Shown here one piece after another: positions 44,649-54,200 of a DNA stretch of 64,000 nt; positions within the stretch are counted from its first letter, which is position 1, and every line of letters starts with the position of its first letter. A program made the translations under genes and the position numbers. The notes under the pieces were generated by a model that saw only the letters and a program-made list of their open reading frames with translations, ran no database searches and was not told the DNA's origin. The stretch covers positions 1-64,000 of the forward strand of contig NZ_BMML01000040.1 in NCBI RefSeq assembly GCF_014645815.1, read 5' to 3'. The stretch comes from Streptomyces fuscichromogenes (GTDB lineage: Bacteria > Actinomycetota > Actinomycetes > Streptomycetales > Streptomycetaceae).

Positions 44649-45389
44649 TCAATGACGCCACGCTCTCGAAGACTTGAGATCTGGGAGCAGGCCGAGGTGT
44701 TCTTCCCGCACCAGGTCGAACCGGAGCGAGAACGCGACCAGAGCCTCACGCTTGGAGTGCATACGACCTTCGTCCATATATTTGGCCCATTGACTGACCG
44801 GGAGTTTTTGCTCCGCCAGGTAGTCTATGTGGTAGTTGATACTGCTTCGGTTCGCGTCCCTGAACTGTTTGACCCCTCTCAGCCGCTCAACCACCTGCTG
44901 CACAGAGGGCACAGCTGCCATGGAAGAGCCACGCAGACGCGGCTCACACAGAGCGACGAGAACCGCGAAGTACTTGCTCGTCATGTCCAACTGAGCCATT
45001 TCAGACTCGGGCACCGTTGTGGCCAGGTCCGATCCGAGCAGGTGTGGTGGTGGGGTGAAGGCAGTGAGTTCGATCATGCGCGCACCGGACGGGATCAGGA
45101 TGCGTGAGATCTCGAACGGGATCACCATGTCCAGCTGGCGAGGGCGCGCCTTGACCAGCTCCGTACCGCCCTCCAGGTTCTCGATGACGAAGGTGCTACT
45201 TAAGGTGAAGTTCGAGAAGAGGAGATGGCGACCGGACACCTCGAATGCGCCAATGCTGGGCGTGGCGCCTGGTTGGAATTCGCCAGTGCGGCTTGATATG
45301 CCGAAATTCAGTTGACTACCGACCTTCAGATTGATCCGCTCTCTGGTACCGGAGCCACTAGGATGGCGGGCATTATTCCGCCATGTCAT
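44649..45389 (-). CDS. FHA/winged-helix transcriptional regulator with TTA codon
   Basis: ATG 45389, with GGAAG upstream, gives 246 residues starting MTWRNNARHPSGSG. The middle is an FHA-like beta sandwich (SNFTLSSTFVIENLEGGTEL, RQLDMVIPFEISRILIPSG). The C-terminus is a winged helix (VPSVQQVVERLRG and RSSINYHIDYLAEQKLP). Proteins of this plan are common regulators in actinomycete biosynthetic clusters. Leu in NFTLSST is encoded by TTA (complement of 45201-45203), so full expression should depend on bldA tRNA. It is the only regulator in the cluster and the best candidate to bind the repeated operator. Confidence 0.75.
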   Translation of the reverse strand: MTWRNNARHPSGSGTRERINLKVGSQLNFGISSRTGEFQPGATPSIGAFEVSGRHLLFSNFTLSSTFVIENLEGGTELVKARPRQLDMVIPFEISRILIPSGARMIELTAFTPPPHLLGSDLATTVPESEMAQLDMTSKYFAVLVALCEPRLRGSSMAAVPSVQQVVERLRGVKQFRDANRSSINYHIDYLAEQKLPVSQWAKYMDEGRMHSKREALVAFSLRFDLVREEHLGLLPDLKSSRAWRH

Positions 45390-45984
45390 GATCACTTCCA
45401 TGTCGGCTTCGATCACGGTGTACATGAAGATGCCCTTCGATCTGTGCACGTTCACATCGTCGCAAGCGTACGAGTGCGCGGTTTGACCACGGACGCCGTA
45501 TGCTCGGGCTCGAGCCCATCCCGTTTCGTCCCGGCTCCAGATAAATCAGCCATCTACTGCCGCCCATCCGCGACACACAGGACGATTCACATTATCCGCA
45601 CATGATCCTGGTTCACTCCCCGTCAAGTGTGACGCCGCTAAAACAACCAGTTACGCAAGCCACGAGAAGGACAGCTCGCGGAATTCCCTGCAACGGAGAC
45701 ATGCCTCGACCTGGAGGCATTTTCTCCGTACAGGTACTTGTGATCGTAGGACGCGCTTGCGGGAGACTCAAGATCCAGCAGGCCGATTGTCCGAATTAGC
45801 TTCGTCCGACAGCTCAGTTTGATCACCAAATATCCATGTTGTCTAACATCTGCGACGACGTCGATGGTGGTAAATTTTTCACCATGCGCATGGGGATTGT
45901 GGCCCTCTCTCGTGCCCGCTCATTGTCAACAGACACCGGGCCACCGGACGTCGGTCGTGTTGTACGAGTCACGACCGAAGACGA
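45390..45984. other. intergenic region upstream of regulator
   Basis: The region is lower in GC than its neighbours and has many short frames on both strands, none with convincing codon use. It must contain the regulator's promoter. I found no copy of the cluster operator. AT-rich stretches around 45790-45890 include a GGTAAATTTTTCACC segment that may be promoter sequence. Confidence 0.4.
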
Positions 45985-46200
45985 CGATGACCAGTCGGTC
46001 CCTGCTGATCTCGGGGTAATCCCGGAGACGTTGCGGAAGTGGGCCGGGCGGCCGGAGTGAGTCCGCCGTGGGGACGCCGAGCGGAGAACGCGGCCCTGCG
46101 CGAGAAGATCCGTGAACCGGAGCGGGAACGCGGAATCCCGCGGAAGGCGGCTCTCCGCCAAGGGATCACTGCCGAGCCCGCGAGACGGCTACTAGCGGTC
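45985..46200 (+). pseudogene. IS3-family orfA remnant, frameshifted
   Basis: The translation DLGVIPETLRKWAGRPE (to 46060) is the helix-turn-helix of an IS3 OrfA. In another frame, ENAALREKIREPERERGIPR continues with its leucine-zipper part. At least one frameshift separates the two pieces and no orfB follows. It is a dead fragment lying between the regulator and an A-domain gene. Confidence 0.7.
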
Positions 46201-46349
46201 AACACAAGCGGATCGCGCGCGTAATGCGGGGTGCCGGCCTGGCGGCTGCGTAGCAGGCACCGCACCACGGACCCGGCCGCGGCAAAGGCCCCGCACCGGC
46301 TCGGCCGACGTGGGCGCCGCGTTCACACTTGGTGGGTATCAGTTGGGGA

Positions 46350-47933
46350 TCAGGGGCGCCGAGTTCGGCGTGGAGTCGCAAAGTCCTCTACGCCGCGACG
46401 GTCCAGCTTGCCGGACGGCGTCAACGGCAGCTCAGGGACGAACTGATACCGATCCGGCACCATGAAAGGCGGTACGGATTCGAGCATGTGCTGCCGTAGC
46501 AGCGCCTCGGGCTTCTCAGGCACCTGACCCGCGAGCACCACGCATGCGACGAGGAACTTAGCCCCGACCGCCGTGGTGACGACCGCGGCCGCCGCGTCCT
46601 TGACCAGTTCGTGGGCGCGCAGGAATGCCTCCACCTCACCGAGTTCGACTCGGACCCCGCGTATCTTGACTTGCTGGTCGTTGCGCCCGAGGTACTCGAA
46701 GGAGCCGTCCGGCAGCTTCCTGGCCAGATCCCCGGTCCGGTAGTAACGCAGTGGCCCCGCCGGGGTGTCGAGGGCGACGAAACGTTCGGCTGTCAGCTCG
46801 GGCCGCCCCAAGTACCCCATTGCGAGCCCTGAACCGGCGATCACCAGTTCGCCGGCCTCGCCGTCCGGGAGCAGTTCCATCCCCTCGCCGCGCACCTCGA
46901 CGATCAGGTGCGGCAGCGCTGTGCCGATCGGCGAACGCACTGGGCCGTCGAGGTCCGCCTGAGTCAACACCCGGCATGTGGCGAAACACGTGGCCTCGGT
47001 CGGACCGTAGAGGTTAACCATGGTCGGCGCTGTGCTCTGGTATGCCTTCAGAAAGCCGGAGACCACGTCGAGTTCCGCGCTCTCGCCACCGAACGTGACG
47101 TAGCGTAGAGCCAGTTCAGGTCTGCCGGCCTCCTCGTAGGCATAGGCCAGTGCACGTAGGGACGACGGCACCTGGCAGGCCACGGTCACGGACTCCAGGT
47201 GGAGCAACGCAAGAAGGTCGGACGCGGACTGCGCCATCCGGAGCGGGACGACGACCGACGTGGCTCCGGCGGTCATCGAGAGCCAGAACTCGGAGACGGA
47301 CAGGTCGAAGGTGAACGGGTGAAAGAGCGTGAAGCGGTCTTCGGCACTCACATCGAACACGGTCAGCGCGCTGCGCAGCAGTGCCAGCACGCTGTTGTGG
47401 CTGATCATGCAGCCTTTGGGGGTGCCGGTCGAACCGGACGTGTAGAGAATGTAGGCCAGTTCGCTGCCGTCGAGGTCGACGGGCGGCAGCGGCGCCACGT
47501 CCTCCCCGTCGGTGTGTGGTGGGACCGCGCAGATACCCGCGAGCCCGGCGGACTCGATGTCTTCGGAGGCGCCGACCACCAGCCTTATTCCGGCGTCGTG
47601 CACCAGATAGCGCAGACGCTCCGCTGGATAGGTGGGGTCGAGCGGCACATAGGCGGCTCCCACCTTCAGGGTGGCGAGGATGGAAATCGGTATGTCGACC
47701 GAGCGTTGCAGAAGCAAGCCGACGTGATCGCCCGGTCGAACGCCCGCCTTCACGAGTCGTGCAGCAAGCCGGTCCGAGACCAGGTCGAGGTCGTGGTAGC
47801 TCAGTGTCCGTCCACCGTCGCGCAGGGCCGGAGCAGAGCCACGAACCGCCGCAACCCTGCGAAACAGATCCGGCAATGACGTGGCCTCATCCAGATGGAG
47901 CCGCTGCTGATTGGCGGTTACGGCATCGTGCAT
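46350..47933 (-). CDS. free-standing adenylation domain
   Basis: The protein is 527 residues from ATG 47933 (GAGAGG upstream). It is a complete A domain: A3 LYTSGSTGTPKG, A4/A5 FDLSVSEFWLSMTAG and NLYGPTEATCFATC, A7 YRTGDLARKLPDG, A8 LGRNDQQVKIRGVRVELGEV, and A10 SGKLDRRG. By eye the pocket reads D-L-S-S-T-G-L-C-F-K, which I cannot assign. No carrier is attached, so it loads one in trans. It is the last gene of the 54-46 kb operon, 80 bp after the methyltransferase. Confidence 0.88.
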   Translation of the reverse strand: MHDAVTANQQRLHLDEATSLPDLFRRVAAVRGSAPALRDGGRTLSYHDLDLVSDRLAARLVKAGVRPGDHVGLLLQRSVDIPISILATLKVGAAYVPLDPTYPAERLRYLVHDAGIRLVVGASEDIESAGLAGICAVPPHTDGEDVAPLPPVDLDGSELAYILYTSGSTGTPKGCMISHNSVLALLRSALTVFDVSAEDRFTLFHPFTFDLSVSEFWLSMTAGATSVVVPLRMAQSASDLLALLHLESVTVACQVPSSLRALAYAYEEAGRPELALRYVTFGGESAELDVVSGFLKAYQSTAPTMVNLYGPTEATCFATCRVLTQADLDGPVRSPIGTALPHLIVEVRGEGMELLPDGEAGELVIAGSGLAMGYLGRPELTAERFVALDTPAGPLRYYRTGDLARKLPDGSFEYLGRNDQQVKIRGVRVELGEVEAFLRAHELVKDAAAAVVTTAVGAKFLVACVVLAGQVPEKPEALLRQHMLESVPPFMVPDRYQFVPELPLTPSGKLDRRGVEDFATPRRTRRP

Positions 47934-48013
47934 GGATTTGCCTCTCAGAGTTTGAGGACGGCCCGACACGTCCGGCGCCACGCTGCGGCTGCCGACGGTG
48001 GACGGCTGTGCAG

Positions 48014-48763
48014 CTAAACCTGGGAACCTTGATCCACGTACTCGTAGAGGAACGAATCCCAGAACTCCGCGTCCGGAGAGTGGACGATCTCAAGCAGACG
48101 CCACTGAGTCCGCATCTCCGCGGCCGCGGCTGCAACCGGTGTCGCCTCCAGTTCGCTCCCCTGCCCGTCGGGCTGCCCTCTGCCGGTAAAGCAGAGGACC
48201 ACCTTGCGGGGATGCCGTCGGATCGAATCCTCGATCCTCGCCAGAACGGCCGAGGAAACGTCGGTGGAAAAGGGTTCGTAGAAGTAGAAGAGCCCCGCAT
48301 CATCCGGAATCTCGAACAGCGTTGCGTCAGCGCGTACGACGTCGATCCTGTCGCAGCCGTCGAGGCTCTGCGACACCGTCTTCACGTTGCTCCGAGCAAC
48401 GTTGCAGAGAGTCTCGGACGTCTCCACGCCAACAATCCGGCGAAATGGAAACTCGGCCGCTAGCAGCAGTATCCGGCCCTTGCCGCACCCGACGTCGACA
48501 AACGTGACTTCCTCATGCCTTACGTCACACCTGCCGAGTGCGTTACGCACCGTACGGACCGGCGTCGGAGAGTACCTGGCATTGCGCCCGACCGGTAGAT
48601 CTTCCGCTTCGGGAAGCTCCCACAGTTCGACCGACTCCGCGGTGTCGACCGCGTAGACCGAATCAAACGGCGTCTGCTGTTCGATCCGGTCGAGCCGGTC
48701 ATCGAATATCTGACGGAACTCTATTGCTCGCAGGAGCTTTTCCCGCCGATCACTGTCCGACAT
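48014..48763 (-). CDS. SAM-dependent methyltransferase
   Basis: This 249-residue protein starts at ATG 48763 with AAGGG upstream. It has a Rossmann-like class I methyltransferase core: VTFVDVGCGKGRILLLAAEF as motif I, IVGVETSETLCNVARSNVK for the acidic loop, and DAGLFYFYEPFS as motif IV. N-terminal helices (REKLLRAIEFRQIFDDRLDR) probably cover the substrate. It was directly downstream of the 50-kb NRPS until the IS630 element separated them. N- or O-methylation of the peptide is likely. Confidence 0.82.
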   Translation of the reverse strand: MSDSDRREKLLRAIEFRQIFDDRLDRIEQQTPFDSVYAVDTAESVELWELPEAEDLPVGRNARYSPTPVRTVRNALGRCDVRHEEVTFVDVGCGKGRILLLAAEFPFRRIVGVETSETLCNVARSNVKTVSQSLDGCDRIDVVRADATLFEIPDDAGLFYFYEPFSTDVSSAVLARIEDSIRRHPRKVVLCFTGRGQPDGQGSELEATPVAAAAAEMRTQWRLLEIVHSPDAEFWDSFLYEYVDQGSQV

Positions 48764-48837
48764 CCTGTTACCCTTTCTCGATCAACACCCGAACCGGAAT
48801 GTCCGCCGACCAGTGGACGCGTTGTCGGCCGCATCTA

Positions 48838-50017
48838 GTGTCTCGTGATCCCGTCCGCGTTACGTGATCTTGCGTGGCTCGTTGGTGCTGGCATGGAGCT
48901 TTCCGTGGAACAGGCCGCCGAGTTGCGGGAGTTGGCGAATTGCCATGATGTGCCTGCGGATTTGGCGACGCGGGCCCGGATCGTGCTGTGGTCGGCTGAG
49001 GGACGGCGGCGCAAGGACATTGCCGAGCTGCTCGGGGTGCCGCTGCCGACCGTGGACCGCTGGAAGGCCCGTTATGCCCGGCGCGGGCTGGCCGGGCTGG
49101 CCGGGCTGGAAGGCGATCGCCCCGGTGGGGCTCGGGACCAAGTGCCGGCACGGGTGCGGGCGCGGGTGATTGCTCTGACGCGTATGACACCGCCGGCCGA
49201 CACCGGGCTTTCGCACTGGTCGACGCGCGAGTTGGCGAAGTACCTGAAGCGGACCGACAACATCACCGTGTCCTGGCACTACATCGCGCGGATCTGGCGC
49301 GAGGAGCACCTCAAGCCGCACCGCAGCGGCACCTTCAAGATTTCCAAGGACCCCGCGTTCGCGGAGAAAGTCGCCGATGTGGTCGGGCTCTACCTCGCTC
49401 CGCCCGGAGGGGCGGTCGTGCTCTCCATCGATGAGAACACGCAGATCCAGGCGTTGGACCGCACCCAGCCGGTCCTCCCGGTCGCCTTCGCGGCCACCGA
49501 GAAGCGCACCCACAACTACGTGCGGCACGGCACCACGAACCTGTTCGCCGCCCTCAACGTCGCCACCGGCGAAGTCATCGGCGAGTGCAAGCCGAGCCGG
49601 AACGGGCAGAACTTCCTGGCCTTTTTGAAGAAGGCAGTGAAGCCGCATGCGGGGAAGGAGATCCACGTCGTCCTGGACAACCTCTCCACCCACACCACGC
49701 CGGAAGTGAAGGCATGGCTGGCCAAGAATTCCCACGTCCATTTTCACTTCACCCCCGTCGGGTCTTCCTGGATCAATCAGATCGAGACCTGGTTCGGCAT
49801 GCCGACCCGGCAGTCGATCCGCCGTGGCACCTTTGCCAGCGTCAACGTCCTGATCACACAGATCCACAACTACATCGGCACCTGGAATTCCCAGGCCACG
49901 CCATCCACTTGGACCGCGACCGCCGGCGAGATCCTGGCCGAGCTCCGCCTCGTCCAAACCAACATCAAGAGCTCGTCGCGAACTACTCAAAGTGACGCAA
50001 ACAGGATCACGAGACAT
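48838..50017 (+). mobile_element. IS630-family insertion sequence
   Basis: This 1180-bp element lies between TA dinucleotides (48836-48837 and 50018-50019), the IS630 target rule. Its ends match as inverted repeats: TGTCTCGTGATCCCGTC at the left and, read inward from the right, TGTCTCGTGATCCTGTT. It lies in the stop codon of the NRPS gene 50017-52473 and separates it from the methyltransferase gene of the same operon. Confidence 0.9.
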
Positions 50018-50020
50018 TAG
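48893..50020 (+). CDS. IS630-family transposase
   Basis: The frame is open from GTG 48845; ATG 48893 gives 375 residues. The N-terminal helix-turn-helix is RRRKDIAELLGVPLPTVDRW. The DDE core has Asp in VVLSIDENTQIQALDR, Asp in IHVVLDNLSTHTTPEV, and Glu in WINQIETWFGM. All three acidic residues and the typical HFTPVGSSW are present, so it looks active. Its TAG stop uses the TA duplicated on insertion. Confidence 0.92.
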   Translation: MELSVEQAAELRELANCHDVPADLATRARIVLWSAEGRRRKDIAELLGVPLPTVDRWKARYARRGLAGLAGLEGDRPGGARDQVPARVRARVIALTRMTPPADTGLSHWSTRELAKYLKRTDNITVSWHYIARIWREEHLKPHRSGTFKISKDPAFAEKVADVVGLYLAPPGGAVVLSIDENTQIQALDRTQPVLPVAFAATEKRTHNYVRHGTTNLFAALNVATGEVIGECKPSRNGQNFLAFLKKAVKPHAGKEIHVVLDNLSTHTTPEVKAWLAKNSHVHFHFTPVGSSWINQIETWFGMPTRQSIRRGTFASVNVLITQIHNYIGTWNSQATPSTWTATAGEILAELRLVQTNIKSSSRTTQSDANRITRH

Positions 50021-52473
50021 TGGCCCGTTTTCCTGTCGATCACTGCCGCGAGGTCGGACAGCACCGGACTGTTTACGATGTCGAGCAACGACACCTGTTT
50101 CCCGAGCTTGACGACAAGCCGGATCGCCGACAGTGAGCTGCCCCCTCTGTCGAAGAAGTCGTCGTTCCGGCCGACGCTCGAAGCCGACAGACCGAGCAGT
50201 TCCACCCAGAGTCCAGCCAGCATCTGCTCAGTTGCCGTCTGCGGAGCGGCACCCTCCGTACGTTCCACCGCAGCGTGGTCCACCTCGTTCAGCAGGGCCT
50301 TTTTGTCGATCTTCGAGTTGTCCGTGAGCGGCATGCTAGACAGTCGGCACAGATGCGGCGGGATCATGTACTCGGGCAGCACCTCTGCCAGAGCCTCGCG
50401 GATGGTCTCGGCCTCGATGACGTGGGTCGAGGTGTAGAATCCCACCAGTCCGGTGTCTGTGTCGACGTCGTGTTTGACGACCACGGCGGCATCGCGCACA
50501 CCGTCGATGCGCAGCATTGCGTTCTCGATCTCGCCAAGTTCAACCCGGAAGCCACGAATCTTGATCTGCTCGTCGCGGCGGCCAAGAAATTCCAGCACAC
50601 CATCCTGTCCCCACCGACCGTAATCACCGGTGCGGTACATCCTCAGCGCTGGATCGATTCGACTCTCGACGAAGGCTGCCGCCGTTCGCTTCTCATCGTT
50701 GATGTAGCCTCGCCCGACGCATACGCCGGCGAACGCAATCTCTCCGGGCGCGCCCAGCGGCACCAACTGTAGGTTTTCATCCACGATCAGAACCTGCACA
50801 TTACGCACAGGCCTTCCGACGGGCACGGACGCCGATGCCGGCGGTCGGTGCATCACGTGGTGCGTCGTATCGTCCGATGCCTCCGTCGCACCATACGCGT
50901 TCGTCAACGGAATGTCGCACAACTCGAACCATCGCTCCACGAGGCCCTTCTTCAGGGCTTCTCCCGTGACCACCACGTGTCGTACCGCCGGCAGCCTGCG
51001 CGTCGGCTCGATCTCCGACAGGCGTGCCGTGAGCATTTCCAGGTAGGAGGGAACTACCTGGATCACTGTCGCTCCAACGTTTCCGGCCTCGACGATGAAG
51101 TCGTCTATGTCCCGAACAGTGTCGGCGGACATGATGGTCGTCGCTGCTCCGACAAGGAGCGGAGCGATTGCCTGCCACAACGAGATGTCGAAGGTGGCAG
51201 GTGCACTCTGTATGAGCATGTCGCCGGACGTGATGTCGAGATCTTCCACCTTCGCCAAGAGATGATTCATCATCCCGGCGTGCTCGCACATCGCGCCCTT
51301 TGGTTCACCCGTGGATCCAGACGTGAAATAGATGTAAGCCAACTGGTTCGCTGAGACGTGGATCCTTGGGTCGCCGTTCGCAGGTTCGGCCGTCGCGGCG
51401 CCGATGGTCACTATTCGAGCGGCATCGTCCAGGGAATCAGTGACTGCAGACCTGATGTCCTCGGTCACCTGGTCTACGAGTAGGACCCGCGGCTCGGCCT
51501 GCTTGAGGATGGCCCTCAGCCGGTCGGTGGGCCAGTTGGGATCGACCGGCAGATAAGCGCCGCCGGCCCGCATAACACCGATGATCGCCGCAACCCATTC
51601 GACCGACCTCTGTAGGTTCACCGCGACGACACTCTCGGTCGTCAGTCCGTGCTTCAGCAGGCAGCGTGCAATGCGGCTAGCCAGTTGGTCGAGCTCCCGG
51701 TATGTGCATTCCTGATCACCGTACTTGACGGCCAGCGCACCAGGGGTCTTCGCGACCTGGTCGGAGAAGAGCTGATGGAACGGCTCCGCAGGTAGGCCGA
51801 CCGCCGGACCTGAAAGCTCGCGCAGGTGTGCGTCCAGCTCATCCGGCGAAACGAGAGTGTGGTCGTGGTGTTCCGTAGCCGGATTGCAGACCAGCAGTTC
51901 GAGGGCGTGCACGTAGTAGCCCGCGTAGCGCGTGATGCACTCTTCACCGTAGAAGTCCGTACGGTATGTCAACTGCAGCAGCGGCGCGTCCCCCTCCATA
52001 TCGAAACCCCAGACCAGGCCCGATCCACCATGATCGGTCCCCGTGCTCTTGTGTCCTGTCCAACCTGTGACGTCGAGTACTGTCCCGAACGCCGAGACAG
52101 TGCGCGCTGAGAGCTGTCCACCCGACAGATAGCCGCCGCAAACCCGCAGCGCGCGATCCGACTCACCGATAAGGCTGAGCCAAGAACCTTCCTGAACCGT
52201 CATCTGCAGAAGTCGCGGCTGCTCGCATTCGGCAGAACGATAGCCCACGGATATGTTCCGTTCCCCGGTCAGGACGGAGGCCACCTTCGCGTAAGCAGCA
52301 GCCAGGATGGCGAATTGGCTGCCCATCCCCGAAACGGCGCGATAAACATCGACTGGAATCTTGACCTCGTAGGTCTCCCGTACAGCCTCTCCACTGTGAC
52401 CGCTCGACCGCCATCGGGGCATGACGGTAGTGAGCGTAGAATTTTCCGTTGCGAATCCGGATGAGTTGGTCAT
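50017..52473 (-). CDS. NRPS: vestigial C lobe - adenylation - carrier
   Basis: ATG 52473 (GGAG six bases upstream) gives 818 residues. The first 220 resemble only the second lobe of a C domain (ISVGYRSAECEQPRLLQM, FYGEECITRYAGYYVHALEL) and have no HHxxxDG, so condensation is not expected. The A domain has YFTSGSTGEPKGAMCEHAG, FDISLWQAIAP and NAYGATEASDDTTHH; the by-eye pocket is D-I-W-S-V-T-A-D-D-K, nearly that of the 18-kb A domain. The carrier is DDFFDRGGSSLSAIRL. Its stop codon (TAA, 50017-50019) is made by the IS630 junction. Confidence 0.87.
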   Translation of the reverse strand: MTNSSGFATENSTLTTVMPRWRSSGHSGEAVRETYEVKIPVDVYRAVSGMGSQFAILAAAYAKVASVLTGERNISVGYRSAECEQPRLLQMTVQEGSWLSLIGESDRALRVCGGYLSGGQLSARTVSAFGTVLDVTGWTGHKSTGTDHGGSGLVWGFDMEGDAPLLQLTYRTDFYGEECITRYAGYYVHALELLVCNPATEHHDHTLVSPDELDAHLRELSGPAVGLPAEPFHQLFSDQVAKTPGALAVKYGDQECTYRELDQLASRIARCLLKHGLTTESVVAVNLQRSVEWVAAIIGVMRAGGAYLPVDPNWPTDRLRAILKQAEPRVLLVDQVTEDIRSAVTDSLDDAARIVTIGAATAEPANGDPRIHVSANQLAYIYFTSGSTGEPKGAMCEHAGMMNHLLAKVEDLDITSGDMLIQSAPATFDISLWQAIAPLLVGAATTIMSADTVRDIDDFIVEAGNVGATVIQVVPSYLEMLTARLSEIEPTRRLPAVRHVVVTGEALKKGLVERWFELCDIPLTNAYGATEASDDTTHHVMHRPPASASVPVGRPVRNVQVLIVDENLQLVPLGAPGEIAFAGVCVGRGYINDEKRTAAAFVESRIDPALRMYRTGDYGRWGQDGVLEFLGRRDEQIKIRGFRVELGEIENAMLRIDGVRDAAVVVKHDVDTDTGLVGFYTSTHVIEAETIREALAEVLPEYMIPPHLCRLSSMPLTDNSKIDKKALLNEVDHAAVERTEGAAPQTATEQMLAGLWVELLGLSASSVGRNDDFFDRGGSSLSAIRLVVKLGKQVSLLDIVNSPVLSDLAAVIDRKTGH

Positions 52474-52512
52474 AGCCGCTCCAGTCGACCTATCATGCAC
52501 TTATTTCTGGCT

Positions 52513-54078
52513 TCAGTCGCCTACCAGGTTGCGGCCGATCGAAAGCAGCCGGTCGCCGCCGCTGGCACAGGGCAGCTCCTCCGCTTGCTTCCGCAGCACA
52601 ATCCGGTCGACCTTCCGGTTGGAGTTCAATGGAAGCGTGTCCAGGTGTACGTATCGGCGCGTCAGTGCGCTGTCCGGCAGCACGGCACGCACGCCGTCGG
52701 CCAGCGTCGACTCGGGTACTTCGTCGCCGGTGTAGAACACGACCAGTTCGGTTCCGTGCAGCGCGGACCTGGTGACGGTCACAGCGTCGCGTACTCCGTC
52801 GCATTCACGCACCACATGGTCCACTTCCGCCAGTTCGACGCGCCACCCGTGCACCTTCACCTGTGAGTCGATGTAGGCGAGTTCACCGTCGGAATGCGCG
52901 CGTACTCGATCACCGGTGCGGTACCAGCGCTGGCCCTCCAATTCGACGAATCGGCCCTCATTGTCGGCGGGATCGAGGTACCCGGTGGTGATCTGCGGAC
53001 CCGTGATCCACAGCTCGCCCTCCACGGGTGGCTGTTCCCTCTGCTCGGTCACCAGGCGGAAGTCATACGCGTCGTGCACCTTCCCGATCGGCACCATGCC
53101 GTTGACGCCGCACCTTTCCGACTGCTCGCCCGACCAGCGGTGCCAGGTGACGCCAATCGAAAACTCGGTTGGCCCGTAGAGGTTCTCCAGCCTCGATCCC
53201 GGTGCAGCCGCCAACCAGTCCCTGACGTCTTGGCAGCGCAGCGCCTCCCCGCCGAAGAATGACCACCTCAGGCCGTCGAGTGCGCCTTTCTCCAGCCTTC
53301 CCATCTCGCGGGCCATCCAGATCCCACTCTGCGTGGAGTGCCACACGGTCACCCCGTGCTCGGCAAGGTAGGTGGGAAGATCCGGATACGCCGACAGTGG
53401 CACTGCCTGCATCATCGCGCCCACACCCCAAGAGGCGAACACGTCGTGGATGCCGAGGTGGGAATTGAGATCGTAGGCCTGGGCGAACACGTCATCCGGC
53501 CGGAAGTCGCTCCGCCTGTCAAACTCGTGGAAATTGGGCGCGAAGCCGCCGTGCGATACGGGAACTCCCTTCGGCACCCCGGTCGAGCCCGACGTGAAGA
53601 GGGTGTAGACCGGATCCGAGGGCGCTGCCTGGGCTGGCGCCGAGATGACCGGATGCGAAGTCACCGGGATCGTCGGGAACCTGTCGGCGACGCCGCCGGT
53701 GCCGAGGACTCGGACGGCCGTCTCCTCGTCGGTGACTTGTGGCAGGACCGCCAGACCGCGCTCGTCAGCGATGAGTCTGTCTGCCCCAGCCACCTTGATC
53801 ATCCGACGAGTGAGCGCGGAGGGGACGTTCGGCTGCAGCGGAACAACGGTGCCAGCCGTATACAGCACCGCCAGGGGGCCTACGTATGCTGTCACGCTCT
53901 TGCCCGCCAGCACTCCCACCGTACCGGGAGAACCATCCGCCATGAGCGACCCCGCCCAGCGCAAGGTCGTGTTGTGCACCTCACGATAGGTGACGGCATC
54001 CGATCCGATCCGTACGGCGAGACGATCCGGCGACAGTGACAGTCCACGCAAGAATTGCTCGACCAATGATAGAGGCAT
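52513..54078 (-). CDS. free-standing adenylation domain, divergent
   Basis: The 521-residue protein is the first gene of its operon. A-domain cores are TLFTSGSTGVPKGVPVSHGG, the unusual YDLNSHLGIHDVFASWGVG at the A4 site, FFGGEAL, NLYGPTEFSIGVTW, RTGDRVRAHSDGE and NSNRKVDR with the A10 Lys. Pocket Asp appears kept (YDL). The sequence is closer to stand-alone A domains than to multidomain NRPS ones. It ends 40 bp before the next NRPS start. Substrate not assigned. It must load one of the carriers in trans. Confidence 0.85.
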   Translation of the reverse strand: MPLSLVEQFLRGLSLSPDRLAVRIGSDAVTYREVHNTTLRWAGSLMADGSPGTVGVLAGKSVTAYVGPLAVLYTAGTVVPLQPNVPSALTRRMIKVAGADRLIADERGLAVLPQVTDEETAVRVLGTGGVADRFPTIPVTSHPVISAPAQAAPSDPVYTLFTSGSTGVPKGVPVSHGGFAPNFHEFDRRSDFRPDDVFAQAYDLNSHLGIHDVFASWGVGAMMQAVPLSAYPDLPTYLAEHGVTVWHSTQSGIWMAREMGRLEKGALDGLRWSFFGGEALRCQDVRDWLAAAPGSRLENLYGPTEFSIGVTWHRWSGEQSERCGVNGMVPIGKVHDAYDFRLVTEQREQPPVEGELWITGPQITTGYLDPADNEGRFVELEGQRWYRTGDRVRAHSDGELAYIDSQVKVHGWRVELAEVDHVVRECDGVRDAVTVTRSALHGTELVVFYTGDEVPESTLADGVRAVLPDSALTRRYVHLDTLPLNSNRKVDRIVLRKQAEELPCASGGDRLLSIGRNLVGD

Positions 54079-54157
54079 AACCTTGCCAATCCCTATCCGT
54101 CAGCCATGAATACAATTCTTCAGCCTGATGGCGATAATCCCGCATTTTGAAATCGTT

Positions 54158-54200
54158 AGATTACCGATCGGCGCGGCGAACTGTACTGACATCCGTCAGG
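54158..54200 (-). promoter_or_regulatory. cluster operator plus -10 box, promoter of A / NRPS / methyltransferase operon
   Basis: On the minus strand CCTGAC-GGAT-GTCAGTAC runs down from 54200, followed 37 nt later by TAATCT (54163-54158). The predicted start near 54151 gives a leader of about 73 nt. The operator overlaps the last codons of the thioesterase gene. The surrounding 44 bp are almost the same as at 57661-57704. Confidence 0.75.

Noticed and set aside
48893..50020. IS630 transposase considered as a helitron or integrase cargo gene of the cluster
   Set aside because: TA flanks, matching inverted ends and a DDE core show an ordinary IS630 element.
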